DNA of 64,000 nucleotides from an uncultured Bacilli bacterium (lineage in GTDB: Bacteria > Bacillota_I > Bacilli_A > RF39 > UBA660). The notes beneath the pieces are model-generated. The model ran no database searches. It had not been told where the DNA came from and saw nothing but the letters and a program-made list of their open reading frames with translations. Location: NCBI GenBank assembly GCA_934096275.1, contig CAKOLK010000005.1:1-64000 (forward strand), written 5' to 3'. Below, one piece after another: positions 23,871-33,017 of this stretch (positions are counted from its first letter, which is position 1; every line of letters begins with the position of its first letter). The position numbers were made by a program, and so were the translations under genes.

Positions 23871-25911
23871 AATACCAGTTACCACTTGTTCCTGTTGGTG
23901 CCATTTCTTTTGTTGCATCTCCTAGTTTTCCTCTTGTATATTCTGTAGCTCTTGTTCCATAACTATATTTATCATAATATCTTTTACTTGGAAATGCATA
24001 TATTCCTGTAAATGTCCTACCACCATCATATAAGATTCCTGTAAATGCTGAGTTATAGTTATTACTTGTTTTATATCCACTCATTTGTTGTCCATTACTA
24101 TATACCATATTACCCATCATATATTCATATGATCCACCACTCATGTCATATACTCCATATACATTTCCTGTTGTTGATGCACTTTGTCCTAATGTTGTTG
24201 TATATGAATTACATGTTGCACCCTCACTAGTTGAACCTTCACTTTGTGGCCCACATCCTGTTGTATATGTATTTGCACTATTTATTGCTACTTCTTTATT
24301 TATTCCATATTTACTATGTGATAAATATGTTACTGCTCCCCATTCCATATTTTTCATCATATGAGTTTCATCAGTTGTTGCAAATCCATATTTATTTCCA
24401 GACTCTCTCATCTTTTGGATTCCATTAAAGAATGTTCCTACTTGTGCACCTCTCCATGATGCTACATTTGGTTTTATCTGAGGTCTTATTGTTTGTAAGT
24501 TACATCCTGACCCTACTGCTACATAATCTGAAGCTGTACATGTAGTATCACTTGATACTTCAAACTTACCTACCCATATTCCTGTTAGTTCTTCTCCTGT
24601 TTCTCTTACGTTGTTATCATTTTTATCCCACCAAAATGCTGGATGAGTATATGTACTTGTTCCTGCTTTTAATCCTCCATTTGTTGTATCTGTACATGTT
24701 TCACTTGTACTTGATGTTCCAGTAACATTATTAGTACATTTAATTGTACCAGTACTTGCTGTACCACTTTCAAACTTAACATTTATTTCTTGTGGTGTAT
24801 TTGTATTTAAATATGTATATGTATATCTTGGTACCCATACCCACATTGTATTTATATCACTCATTGGTATTGTTGTTCCTGCATCTGCTTTTAAATAAGT
24901 TGCTCTATTTGTTTCACTTACTGTTACTGCATTTGCCCACATCTTATCATCATAATCATACCATGTATTATCACTTTTTACATACCCTGTTTTTTCTATA
25001 GTAGCTTTTTTGCCATAATACTCGCTACTTGTTAAAATATTTTTATCTTCTTCAGTAATATAACCATCACTATTCATATCACCAGGAATACATTCTTTTG
25101 TATTAGCTTTTTTATTGTAACACTTAGTTATGTTCAATAATATACCTAAATCTGCAGAATTAATCCAACCATTATTATCTAAATCTCCAAGTTTATAAGT
25201 ATATTCTACTAAACTATTAGTATCATCGGCCTTTTTCCATGCCTTATTTGTTTCATCATAATATACTGGTATCATGTTTGAAGTAAGCTTTGGTGCATTT
25301 GCTCCGCTTTTATCTATTAATCTTTTTGGTGCAGCCTCATTATTCACATTAACTCTAAACTTATAACTATAAGTCTTTTCATTTATCTTACTAGCATCAA
25401 AATTATAATCTAACCAAGTTCTTAGTCTATATGTAGTACTACGTTCTGTATCATTTTTATTAAATGTTTCTTCTTGAGACTTTAATACATATTGATTTAA
25501 CATTTTTATACTAATTGGACCAGTAACCAATACCTCAGTATTATTATCTACTTTAGTAAGATAAACTTTAATATCACTATCACTAAACTTAGTATAAGAG
25601 CTATCTACATTAAGTGGTTCTAATACTATATTATAATTCATAGTCATTTCTTTATTAGTCTTAATATAAGTATTAACCTTAAACTCAAAATAATTAGTAC
25701 TTGATATACCTTTATTATCACTCGTAGGAACAACATTATTTAATGTAATTTCATTAGATTCACTATAACTCATCTTTACTTGACCAGTAGATATAGAATT
25801 ATTATCAGTAAGTAAATCTATATTATATAAAGCATAAGTTCCAAATGATAAAACTCCTACTGCAAATAAAGATAAAACTATCATAGTAAATATTTTCTTT
25901 TTCTTATCCAT
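23710..25911 (-). CDS. Large exported surface protein: TasA-like, dockerin-like and C-type-lectin-like domains
   Basis: 733 residues. Signal helix about 8-30; TasA/camelysin-like domain about 30-195 (LLTDNNSISTGQVKMSYSES); two calcium-loop repeats like a dockerin, GDLDNNGWINSADLGILLN and GDMNSDGYITEEDKNILTS, about 243-293; then a long module from about 340 with MWVWVPRYTYTYLN, GIWVGKFEVSSDTTC, VYDMSGGSYEYMMGN (FGE/lectin-fold motif) and the variable-looking end WFLRGGSY...RAVLP. The amino domain is 50% or more similar by eye to the short protein at 54802-55410. I infer a surface-displayed binding protein, possibly attached through the dockerin-like repeats. Confidence 0.7.
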   Translation of the reverse strand: MDKKKKIFTMIVLSLFAVGVLSFGTYALYNIDLLTDNNSISTGQVKMSYSESNEITLNNVVPTSDNKGISSTNYFEFKVNTYIKTNKEMTMNYNIVLEPLNVDSSYTKFSDSDIKVYLTKVDNNTEVLVTGPISIKMLNQYVLKSQEETFNKNDTERSTTYRLRTWLDYNFDASKINEKTYSYKFRVNVNNEAAPKRLIDKSGANAPKLTSNMIPVYYDETNKAWKKADDTNSLVEYTYKLGDLDNNGWINSADLGILLNITKCYNKKANTKECIPGDMNSDGYITEEDKNILTSSEYYGKKATIEKTGYVKSDNTWYDYDDKMWANAVTVSETNRATYLKADAGTTIPMSDINTMWVWVPRYTYTYLNTNTPQEINVKFESGTASTGTIKCTNNVTGTSSTSETCTDTTNGGLKAGTSTYTHPAFWWDKNDNNVRETGEELTGIWVGKFEVSSDTTCTASDYVAVGSGCNLQTIRPQIKPNVASWRGAQVGTFFNGIQKMRESGNKYGFATTDETHMMKNMEWGAVTYLSHSKYGINKEVAINSANTYTTGCGPQSEGSTSEGATCNSYTTTLGQSASTTGNVYGVYDMSGGSYEYMMGNMVYSNGQQMSGYKTSNNYNSAFTGILYDGGRTFTGIYAFPSKRYYDKYSYGTRATEYTRGKLGDATKEMAPTGTSGNWYSDYANFPSSSTPWFLRGGSYSDGASAGAFRFSHYYGSAYTYYSARAVLPGALD

Positions 25912-25938
25912 AGTTATCTCTCCTTATTATCTATTACA

Positions 25939-25967
25939 ATTATATAAAATATTTAATTCTTTGTAAA
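25939..25967 (-). promoter_or_regulatory. Promoter of the 733-residue surface-protein gene
   Basis: Minus strand TTTACA, 17 bases, TATAAT, about 27 bases upstream of the start, which has AAGGAGAGATAACT before it. Confidence 0.7.
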
Positions 25968-25975
25968 GATACTAT

Positions 25976-26004
25976 TTTACATAATATAAATAATTTGATA
26001 CAAT
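25976..26004 (+). promoter_or_regulatory. Promoter of tmcAL
   Basis: Plus strand TTTACA, 17 bases, TACAAT, 16 bases before the start codon. It is divergent from the surface-protein promoter. Confidence 0.6.
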
Positions 26005-26020
26005 ATAGACGGTGATTCGT

Positions 26021-27139
26021 ATGGAAGTAATTGGAATAATAGCAGAATATAACCCTTTTCATCTAGGGCATTTATATCATATTAAAAAAATTAAAGAAAT
26101 GTATAAAGATTCTTTAGTTATATGTGTTATGTCATCATCATTTTGTGAACGAGGAGAAATAAGTGTACTTAATAAATGGGATAAAACCAGTATTTGTCTT
26201 AATAACGGAATAGATATAGTAATTGAACTACCTTTTGTATTTTCATCTCAAAGTGCTGACATCTTTGCTAAAGGAGCAGTCTCTATACTAAATAAATTAA
26301 ATGTATCTAAAATAATATTTGGTAGTGAATCAAACGATATAAATCTTTTATACAATATAGCTAACTTACAAGTAAATAATAATGAGTTTGATTCTCTAGT
26401 AAAAAAATATCTTGATAATGGTAATAACTACCCTACTAGTTTATCTCTGGCATTAAAACATTTTAATATTAAAAAGATTGATACTCCCAATGACTTACTA
26501 GGTATATCATATATAAAGGAAATAATTAAAAATAACTATAATATTGAACCTATCTGTATAAAAAGAACTAATGACTATCATGGTAAAGAAATTAATGATA
26601 ATATTATAAGTGCTAGTCTAATTAGAAAACTAATAAGAGAAAACAAAGACATATCTAAATATATTAATTATGATGATAATATTATTTATAAAAATACTGA
26701 CTATTTAGATTTATTAAAATATAAGGTAAATACTACTGATGATTTATCTATCTATCAAACAGTAGATGAAGGAATAGAATCTAGAATACTAAAATATATA
26801 AATGATTCAAATACTATTGATGAGTTAATATCAAATATTAAAACTAAAAGATATACTTATAATAAAATAAATAGAATGTTAATACATATTTTAACTGATT
26901 TTAAAAAGAAAGATTTTATAAACGAAATTACTTATATAAGAATACTTGGTTTTAATTTTAAAGGTAAGAAGTATTTAAATGGTATTAAAAAAGATATAGA
27001 TATTCCTCTTATTAGTAATTATAAACCTAATATAGATAAAAATCTTGATATAGAGTTTAAAGCAACTAAAATATATTCTCTTATCGTAAAAGATAATACT
27101 TTAATAAAAAAAGAACTAAATAAACCAATAATTATTTAG
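26021..27139 (+). CDS. tmcAL: tRNA(Met) cytidine acetate ligase
   Basis: 372 residues, normal for the YlbM/TmcAL family. It activates acetate with ATP to acetylate C34 of elongator tRNA-Met. The nucleotidyltransferase motif GIIAEYNPFHLGHLYH (about 4-19) includes the HxGH signature, followed by VMSSSFCERGEISVLNKWDK and DIVIELPFVFSSQSADIFAKG, which are family-specific. The ATG at 26021 follows GGTGATTCGT and is preferred to a GTG three codons earlier. The last 8 bases overlap the convergent peptidase gene. Confidence 0.9.
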   Translation: MEVIGIIAEYNPFHLGHLYHIKKIKEMYKDSLVICVMSSSFCERGEISVLNKWDKTSICLNNGIDIVIELPFVFSSQSADIFAKGAVSILNKLNVSKIIFGSESNDINLLYNIANLQVNNNEFDSLVKKYLDNGNNYPTSLSLALKHFNIKKIDTPNDLLGISYIKEIIKNNYNIEPICIKRTNDYHGKEINDNIISASLIRKLIRENKDISKYINYDDNIIYKNTDYLDLLKYKVNTTDDLSIYQTVDEGIESRILKYINDSNTIDELISNIKTKRYTYNKINRMLIHILTDFKKKDFINEITYIRILGFNFKGKKYLNGIKKDIDIPLISNYKPNIDKNLDIEFKATKIYSLIVKDNTLIKKELNKPIII

Positions 27140-28217
27140 TCTTTTTTATTATATCTAATTCTTCTTTAAGAAAAGAATAATCACTTATAAAATCATTGTA
27201 TAATTCACTACAAGATACATAACATTGTCCATTTAAGAACTCTTTTAATAACCTAAGCCCACTTGCTTTATCTTTTTGATATAAATTAGCAAAATATGTA
27301 CCTACTAGTATTCCATATCCATACTTAATATTATTCAAATAAGAATCACACTCTTTAATATATCTTTTATCATTCTTATATAACTCTTTATAATAAGGTA
27401 TTCTATACATATGACCATCATATAAAATATTAATATTACCAATCAAAAAATTAAGAGTCTTAAAACAAGCAAGTATTTCATTAAGTTTATACTCTTTCAT
27501 ATAATTCGCTTCTTTAAGATTAAGATAATCATTTGCAAAGTTTAAAAAAGTCATATCAAAAAACGATGAACAAACCTCTGAATAATAATTATCATACTTA
27601 GAAACAGACTCTATGGGCCTATTAAGTACAAACTTATCCTCATAAACATGACCCATTTCATGCGCTAATACATAAGTGTCTATAAAAGAAGAAACCCTAT
27701 TTCTTTGATTAATATATATACAATACTTATCATAACTAGGAAAAGAAAAAGCCCTCCCATATGTATCATTTCTATTATCATGATACACTATATTACTTTT
27801 CATACTATTAAAAAACTCTACTAAAGAAGGATCAATACTCTCAAAAAATGAATTCAACAAATGCATCTTTTGCTTAGTATTAAAAACAACCTGATCATCA
27901 AGATAAAACAATCTATCAGGATTTAAACTAATACCATTAAAACTCTTCATTACATTACTCGATACATCACATATAAAATCAGTATTCTCAAACAGCATTC
28001 TATAAGGAATACTATGTTTAAAATTATAATGTTTAAGATTAATAAATGGTAATATTTCATATAAATTATTATCATCAATCATATCAAGCAATTCAATAAT
28101 ATGACAATATTGATAAGATAAAGCAATCCTATCCTCAGTATTAATATCTGATAATAAATTTATCTCTATTCTTCTTTTTAATCTATTAAGTTCTTTTATC
28201 TTTTTATTAATATCCAT
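27132..28217 (-). CDS. M3-like zinc metallopeptidase
   Basis: 361 residues. The zinc motif HEMGH (HExxH) is near 205-209 in TYVLAHEMGHVYED, and a downstream ESxxS-like site SEVCSSFFDM near 240 supplies the third ligand, as in the M3 family (oligoendopeptidase F, thimet). The protein is much shorter than a full M3 enzyme (about 600), missing most of the amino-terminal half. It is probably cytoplasmic, with no signal peptide. It could process or recycle peptides; substrate unknown. The ATG at 28217 follows AAGGGTGTTATAT. Confidence 0.65.
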   Translation of the reverse strand: MDINKKIKELNRLKRRIEINLLSDINTEDRIALSYQYCHIIELLDMIDDNNLYEILPFINLKHYNFKHSIPYRMLFENTDFICDVSSNVMKSFNGISLNPDRLFYLDDQVVFNTKQKMHLLNSFFESIDPSLVEFFNSMKSNIVYHDNRNDTYGRAFSFPSYDKYCIYINQRNRVSSFIDTYVLAHEMGHVYEDKFVLNRPIESVSKYDNYYSEVCSSFFDMTFLNFANDYLNLKEANYMKEYKLNEILACFKTLNFLIGNINILYDGHMYRIPYYKELYKNDKRYIKECDSYLNNIKYGYGILVGTYFANLYQKDKASGLRLLKEFLNGQCYVSCSELYNDFISDYSFLKEELDIIKKTK

Positions 28218-28274
28218 ATATAACACCCTTTTTGTAAAAGATATTATACATTATTTTTAATCAAAGTCAAGAAA

Positions 28275-28292
28275 AAATGCCCTAAAGCATTT
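28275..28292 (-). terminator. Intrinsic terminator of sepF-divIVA
   Basis: Stem AAATGC/GCATTT with a six-base loop and a T run on the minus strand, overlapping the last codons of divIVA. Confidence 0.7.
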
Positions 28293-28704
28293 CTATTTCC
28301 TCGATTAAATCCAATTGTTCCATTAAAGCATTTCTAATTTTCTTCTTACATATAATAATGTTCTTATTAAGAAGTTCTTTATCATTCTGTATCTTTTGTG
28401 CTTTAATAAGGGCATCATTTACTATTCTACTAGCATTATCTTTTGCTTCTTTTATTATAAGATCTGCTTGTTGCTCTGCTAAACGTTTAATTTCGGTAGT
28501 AGTATATTCAGTCTGAGTATTAAGATATTGATAAGAAGATTCCATTCTTTTATACTTTTCAAGTTCTAAATTAAGCCTTCTGATCTCTTCATTTTGACTC
28601 TTAATAGTATCAATATTTTCCTCAGTCTTTTTAATTACATAGTCTACAAATTCATTAACTTCTCTTTTATCATAACCCATTTGTGATTGATTGAAATTAT
28701 CCAT
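28282..28704 (-). CDS. divIVA: DivIVA-domain cell-division protein
   Basis: 140 residues. The amino-terminal DivIVA membrane-binding motif is degenerate but present (FNQSQMGYDKREVNEFVDYV). Two long coiled-coil stretches follow (about 35-65 and 75-140), the second rich in Lys/Glu/Ile. Full DivIVA proteins recruit division or polar factors. It directly follows sepF, as in the Firmicutes ylm cluster (sepF-ylmG-ylmH-divIVA), though ylmG and ylmH are missing here. The ATG at 28704 follows GAGGTGTGGTAT. Confidence 0.85.
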   Translation of the reverse strand: MDNFNQSQMGYDKREVNEFVDYVIKKTEENIDTIKSQNEEIRRLNLELEKYKRMESSYQYLNTQTEYTTTEIKRLAEQQADLIIKEAKDNASRIVNDALIKAQKIQNDKELLNKNIIICKKKIRNALMEQLDLIEEIEML

Positions 28705-28723
28705 ATACCACACCTCATTTATA

Positions 28724-29119
28724 TTACCAGTCTAATTCTTGTTCTTCTTTTTTACTCTTTTGAGCTTGTTTTTCTCCTTCGCTTATTTTGCCTTCGATAT
28801 TAAAATTATTCGGAGCACATAAGAAAATACCATTTCCTAATTTTTGCATGTTTCCCCCGATTGCATATATAGTACCACCAAGAAAGTCTATAATTCTTTT
28901 AGCAACTTCAGGTGTTACTCTTTTTAAATTAACTACTACAGAGCATCTTTTTTTAAGATAGTCTGCTATTTGTTGAGATTCAGAATAAGCACGTGGTTCT
29001 AAAAGAATCATTTTAGCACCATTTACATCTTCTTTAGTTGAATCTTCATAATATTCATTTTCTTTTGTATTATCTATTTTTTGGTCATCACCAATAAACT
29101 TTTTCAAATCAAATTTCAT
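28724..29119 (-). CDS. sepF: Cell-division protein SepF
   Basis: 131 residues, normal length. An amino-terminal amphipathic start (MKFDLKKFIG) for membrane binding, an acidic linker, then the SepF core ILLEPRAYSESQQIADYLKK, VVNLKRVTPEVAKRIIDFLGG, TIYAIGGNMQKLGNGIFLCAP. SepF polymerises into rings and ties FtsZ to the membrane. It is 10 bases upstream of divIVA's coding region, so they form one operon. Confidence 0.93.
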   Translation of the reverse strand: MKFDLKKFIGDDQKIDNTKENEYYEDSTKEDVNGAKMILLEPRAYSESQQIADYLKKRCSVVVNLKRVTPEVAKRIIDFLGGTIYAIGGNMQKLGNGIFLCAPNNFNIEGKISEGEKQAQKSKKEEQELDW

Positions 29120-29194
29120 ATTTCATTCCTCCACTAGTATTCATATATATGATAACACAAACTATTAAGCACTTGCAATGTTTTTTTTTATTTT

Positions 29195-30520
29195 TTAGTA
29201 CCACATACTTGTATAGTTGCCATCTTTCTTATAAAAACTATCCATTAAATTAACTGTTTCAAAGTATTTATGTAACTCTTCTTTTTTATATTTATTTATA
29301 TTAACACCATATGGTGATATCCAAAGCGACTCACCAATATAATAATAGTCCTTATCAATTCCCACGACTATTGCAGAATGCCCTTCAGAAACAGATACTT
29401 CTCCAAGTAAATCTCCTGCTTTTATTTTATTAGAAAGAGCAAGATCTTTCGTCAGTTTATGCTCTTCACCAACATCATTTAAATTTTTATATTTTTTGGA
29501 ACCTCCGTAAGCTCCTAGATCTTCAATATCAAAACCACCATTATAAACTACCCAAGTTATAAAGCCACTACAATCAAGTCCATTTTGTCTATTTCCTTTA
29601 CTTGGATTAGAATAGATACTACATCCCCATGGAGCAGGACCATTAAGTGAATATTTTATATCTTTAGTTTTTTCATATGATAAGTACAAACCTTTATGAT
29701 AATACCTACCTTCACCATCCACTTTTTTTCCACCACTATAATTTGCCATACGACCATTTTCTGAAAAATATTTTATTTTATATGGAAACTCTAATGTTAA
29801 AAATCTAACCGCTGCAACTACACCAGCACGTGTACTATTACCAGCTTCTTCTACTCTATCGTATAATATTTTATCTAACAACTCTGCATCATCATCACTA
29901 TAATTATTACATGGCAAATTCTTTTTATCATAATTAAATTCCTTAGGCATCTTATTAATTAAATTAGTTACTACTACCGACACTTCTTTTTTTACATCAC
30001 CATTAGAAATAATTACTTTAGCATTTCCTTTAACATTACTATTCATAATATTATTACTAATTGATATAACGTTATAATCAGATGATTTTAATAAAATATC
30101 ATTTTTACCAAGTTCAATTACATCATATTTTATTTCAGAAACATCTTTTTCCGCTAAAAAATAAGTATCTTTTTTAACAATAATATCAAGAACCTTATTA
30201 ATCTTATACTCACTTACTACATCATTCTCTTTTAAATAAACATAATAACTACCAGAATCTTTAACCTCATACAAGCATTTTTTATCAATCACTTTTTCAA
30301 ACTTCATTTCTTTTTTCTTTCCTTCTTTTGAAACGACACAATATAAATTATCACTATCTCTAGAAACATCTAATGTAAGCATATAATCTTTATAATTATT
30401 ATAAGTAACATTAATATCTTTAAGTTCATCAGTTTCTCTAGCAAAAGAAAAATATAATCCAATCAAAGACAATCCAAGTATAAAAAGCACAAAAGATATT
30501 GCATACAATCTCCTACTCAT
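29195..30520 (-). CDS. Exported NlpC/P60 peptidoglycan hydrolase
   Basis: 441 residues. One amino-terminal helix (about 5-25), then beta-rich domains (about 30-190), then an NlpC/P60-type cysteine peptidase. The catalytic Cys is in NGLDCSGFITWVV (about 325), the His in SEGHSAIVVG (about 382), and a polar third residue lies in YYIGESLW. The family cuts the stem peptide of peptidoglycan, usually between D-Glu and the diamino acid. The protein likely acts outside the membrane in wall turnover. Not in an obvious operon with topA; a terminator separates them. Confidence 0.8.
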   Translation of the reverse strand: MSRRLYAISFVLFILGLSLIGLYFSFARETDELKDINVTYNNYKDYMLTLDVSRDSDNLYCVVSKEGKKKEMKFEKVIDKKCLYEVKDSGSYYVYLKENDVVSEYKINKVLDIIVKKDTYFLAEKDVSEIKYDVIELGKNDILLKSSDYNVISISNNIMNSNVKGNAKVIISNGDVKKEVSVVVTNLINKMPKEFNYDKKNLPCNNYSDDDAELLDKILYDRVEEAGNSTRAGVVAAVRFLTLEFPYKIKYFSENGRMANYSGGKKVDGEGRYYHKGLYLSYEKTKDIKYSLNGPAPWGCSIYSNPSKGNRQNGLDCSGFITWVVYNGGFDIEDLGAYGGSKKYKNLNDVGEEHKLTKDLALSNKIKAGDLLGEVSVSEGHSAIVVGIDKDYYYIGESLWISPYGVNINKYKKEELHKYFETVNLMDSFYKKDGNYTSMWY

Positions 30521-30577
30521 ACTACCACCTATTATAATTAGATTATAACTTTAAACATTAAAAAAAGCAATAAAAAA

Positions 30578-30591
30578 AGTACCTAAGTACT
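30578..30591 (-). terminator. Intrinsic terminator of topA
   Basis: Stem AGTAC/GTACT with a four-base loop and TTTTTT on the minus strand, starting at the topA stop codon. Confidence 0.7.
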
Positions 30592-32614
30592 ATTTTTCAT
30601 ATTCACAAGAAGAACAAACTATTTTATCTTTCTTTTCCAAAAGAATACTATTACACTTAGGACATCTTTCATTTATAGGCTTATCCCAAAAAGCAGTATT
30701 ACATTTAGGAAAATTATTACATCCATAAAATATTTTTCCTCTTTTAGTTTTTCTTTCTACTATTTTCCCATCACAATTAGGACAATCACATATTTCAATA
30801 ATCTTTTTTTCCTCTTTTTTAATATATTTACATTCAGGATAATTACTACAAGCAGTAAAATCTCCATACTTACCTTTTCTAATTACAAGAGGGCTATTGC
30901 ATAATGGGCAAGATTCTCCAGTCTTTTCTGGTTCTTTCTTTTCCATTTCACTAAATGCAGTTTTTACAAGAGGTTCAAACTCTTTATAAAAACTATCAAG
31001 CATTTCATTCCATACTTCTTTCCCTTCCGCTATCTTATCAAGATCATCTTCCATTTTAGCAGTATACTCAACATTAATTATATTAGAGAAAAACTCTTGA
31101 AGCTTATGAGTAGTTAAGATACCTATTTCAGTAGGTTTAAACTTTTTATCTTCAAGCAATACATATCCTCTTTCTTTTAATGTATCAATAATCTTAACAT
31201 AAGTAGAAGGTCTACCAATACCTAACTCTTCAAGTTCTTTAATTAGTTTAGCTTCAGTATATCTAGGTTTTGGCTTAGTAAAATGTTGTTCATCCACTAT
31301 TTCATTAGCAATAACTATATTAGTATTATAGTTTTCTAAATCAGGTAATATTTTTTCTTCAGTAGATTCATAATCTTTATATACTTTTAAGTAACCATCA
31401 AAAGTTATAATAGATCCAGTTGTCTTAAATTGATAATTATTATTATTTAAAATAATTGTAGTAGTAAGAGCTTTAGCATCAATCATTAAAGAAGCAAGAG
31501 CTCTAAAATATATTAATTTATATAATTTATACTCATCTTCAGATAAATACTTTTTAACCTTATCAGGACTCTTATTAATATCAGTTGGTCTAATAGCTTC
31601 ATGCGCATCTTGAACATTTTCTTTATTTTTAGTTTGTTTGACATAACCAACATACTCTTTTCCATAGTTATCATTAATATACTTATAAGTATTTTTAATA
31701 AACTCATCACTAAGTCTTATAGAGTCTGTTCTCATATAAGTAATTAACCCAGTAGTTTCATTTTCTAACTCAACACCTTCATATAACTTTTGAGCAATAG
31801 ACATCGTCTTTTTACCAGGAAAATTATATTTGTTTGATGCATCTTGTTGAAGAGTTGATGTTGTATAAGGTGGTTTTGCTTTTTTGTTTTTATCTTTTTT
31901 ATCTATACTTTCTATTTCAAAAGTCTTAGACAATTTATCTAAAATATCATTCTTTTCTTTCTCAGTCTTAATTTCAATATCCTTATGATCATATTGAAAT
32001 AATTTAGATTCAAAATCATTAAAAATTGCAGTAATAGTATAATATTCTTCAGGAATAAAAGCATTAATTTCTTCTTCACGATCCACGATTAGTTTAAGTG
32101 CCACTGATTGTACTCTTCCTGCAGACTTACCACCTGTTTTAGATTGCATTAACTTAGATAATCTAAAACCAATTATACGATCTAGAATTCTTCTTGACTC
32201 TTGAGACTTAACTAAATCATCATCAATCTTTCTAGGATGATTAAAAGCATCACGTACTTTATCTTTAGTTATTTCGTTGAATACTACTCTATCATATTTA
32301 TCATCTTTTAATTTTAAAGCATCTTTTAAGTGCCATGCAATTGCTTCTCCTTCACGGTCAGGATCGGATGCTAAATATACTAAATTACTTTCTTTAGCAA
32401 GTTTCTTTAACTCAGTAACAACACTTTTTTTACCCTTAATTATTTCATAATCAGGTTTAAAACCATCATCTACATCAACACCAAAACCAAACTTACCAGT
32501 AGTTGCTAAGTCTCTAATATGTCCTTTTGAAGATACTACTTTATAATCATTACCTAGATATTTTTCAATTGTTTTACTTTTACTAGGTGATTCCACGATT
32601 ACTAAATTTTTCAT
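30590..32614 (-). CDS. topA: DNA topoisomerase I
   Basis: Type IA topoisomerase that relaxes negative supercoils, 674 residues. Toprim motif ASDPDREGEAIAWHL near 80-95; active-site region TGLITYMRTDSIRLS with catalytic Tyr near 296; HEAIRPT at about 341. The end carries three zinc-ribbon repeats: CPLCN...CSNYPEC (about 575-600), CDCPNC...CNNFPKC and CPKCN...CSSCEYEK. All cysteines are intact, giving the standard Firmicutes architecture. The gene stands alone with its own terminator. Confidence 0.96.
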   Translation of the reverse strand: MKNLVIVESPSKSKTIEKYLGNDYKVVSSKGHIRDLATTGKFGFGVDVDDGFKPDYEIIKGKKSVVTELKKLAKESNLVYLASDPDREGEAIAWHLKDALKLKDDKYDRVVFNEITKDKVRDAFNHPRKIDDDLVKSQESRRILDRIIGFRLSKLMQSKTGGKSAGRVQSVALKLIVDREEEINAFIPEEYYTITAIFNDFESKLFQYDHKDIEIKTEKEKNDILDKLSKTFEIESIDKKDKNKKAKPPYTTSTLQQDASNKYNFPGKKTMSIAQKLYEGVELENETTGLITYMRTDSIRLSDEFIKNTYKYINDNYGKEYVGYVKQTKNKENVQDAHEAIRPTDINKSPDKVKKYLSEDEYKLYKLIYFRALASLMIDAKALTTTIILNNNNYQFKTTGSIITFDGYLKVYKDYESTEEKILPDLENYNTNIVIANEIVDEQHFTKPKPRYTEAKLIKELEELGIGRPSTYVKIIDTLKERGYVLLEDKKFKPTEIGILTTHKLQEFFSNIINVEYTAKMEDDLDKIAEGKEVWNEMLDSFYKEFEPLVKTAFSEMEKKEPEKTGESCPLCNSPLVIRKGKYGDFTACSNYPECKYIKKEEKKIIEICDCPNCDGKIVERKTKRGKIFYGCNNFPKCNTAFWDKPINERCPKCNSILLEKKDKIVCSSCEYEK

Positions 32615-32758
32615 GATATCACATCCCTCGTAATAATTTATACATTAATTTTTTAAATATGTCAATCATTTTTTCATGTATTAAAAAATATGATATGTAA
32701 ATTTTTAAATATATCATATTAATAGAAAAATAATAAAAAATAGATAAATTAACTAAAA

Positions 32759-32988
32759 AAGTGCTTAAAAAGCACTTAATCTTTTATAGTACAATCATAA
32801 TAATATGATCAATACCTATAAAAGTATCATAATATATAGTTAAATTGCACTCAGTATTTTTTAAAATATTATATATTGGAGTATGTAATAAGAAAAAAAC
32901 TTTGTTACTAGTAATAGCACACCAACTATAATTACGACATATAACAAAGGAAAGCGGACTAAGAGCAAACACTTTCCTTCGTTCACAT
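32759..32988 (-). ncRNA. Candidate ~220-nt non-coding RNA between rnhB and topA
   Basis: A strong promoter (32989-33017) and a strong terminator (stem AAGTGCTT/AAGCACTT at 32759-32777 with a T run) bracket about 220 bases that lack a convincing gene. The 5' part folds into a ten-pair stem AAGGAAAGTG/CGCTTTCCTT with a 13-base loop (32947-32979). A competing pairing CTTTGTTA/TAACAAAG joins the next part. A 62-codon GTG-initiated frame exists, but it has unusual composition (Cys, Trp, His) and no family. I cannot match it to 6S, tmRNA, SRP or RNase P RNA. The rest of the 394-bp gap is featureless AT-rich DNA. Confidence 0.55.
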
Positions 32989-33017
32989 ATTATACCATAC
33001 GCATAAAACTATCGCAA
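32989..33017 (-). promoter_or_regulatory. Promoter of the candidate ncRNA
   Basis: Minus strand TTGCGA, 17 bases, TATAAT with an extended TGG just before it. The -35 lies inside the last codons of rnhB. Confidence 0.75.

Noticed and set aside
23679..23918. Short frames overlapping the GC-rich tail of the 733-residue protein
   Set aside because: Alternative frames of the high-G+C segment; the main frame has the family motifs and the C/T codon bias.
10296..25911. Reverse transcriptase or template repeat of a diversity-generating retroelement in this window
   Set aside because: No protein shows reverse-transcriptase motifs and no non-coding copy of either GC-rich tail is seen; any such element would be elsewhere.
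32784..32972. 62-codon open frame between rnhB and topA
   Set aside because: GTG start, odd amino-acid composition and no family; the strong promoter, hairpins and terminator better fit a non-coding RNA.
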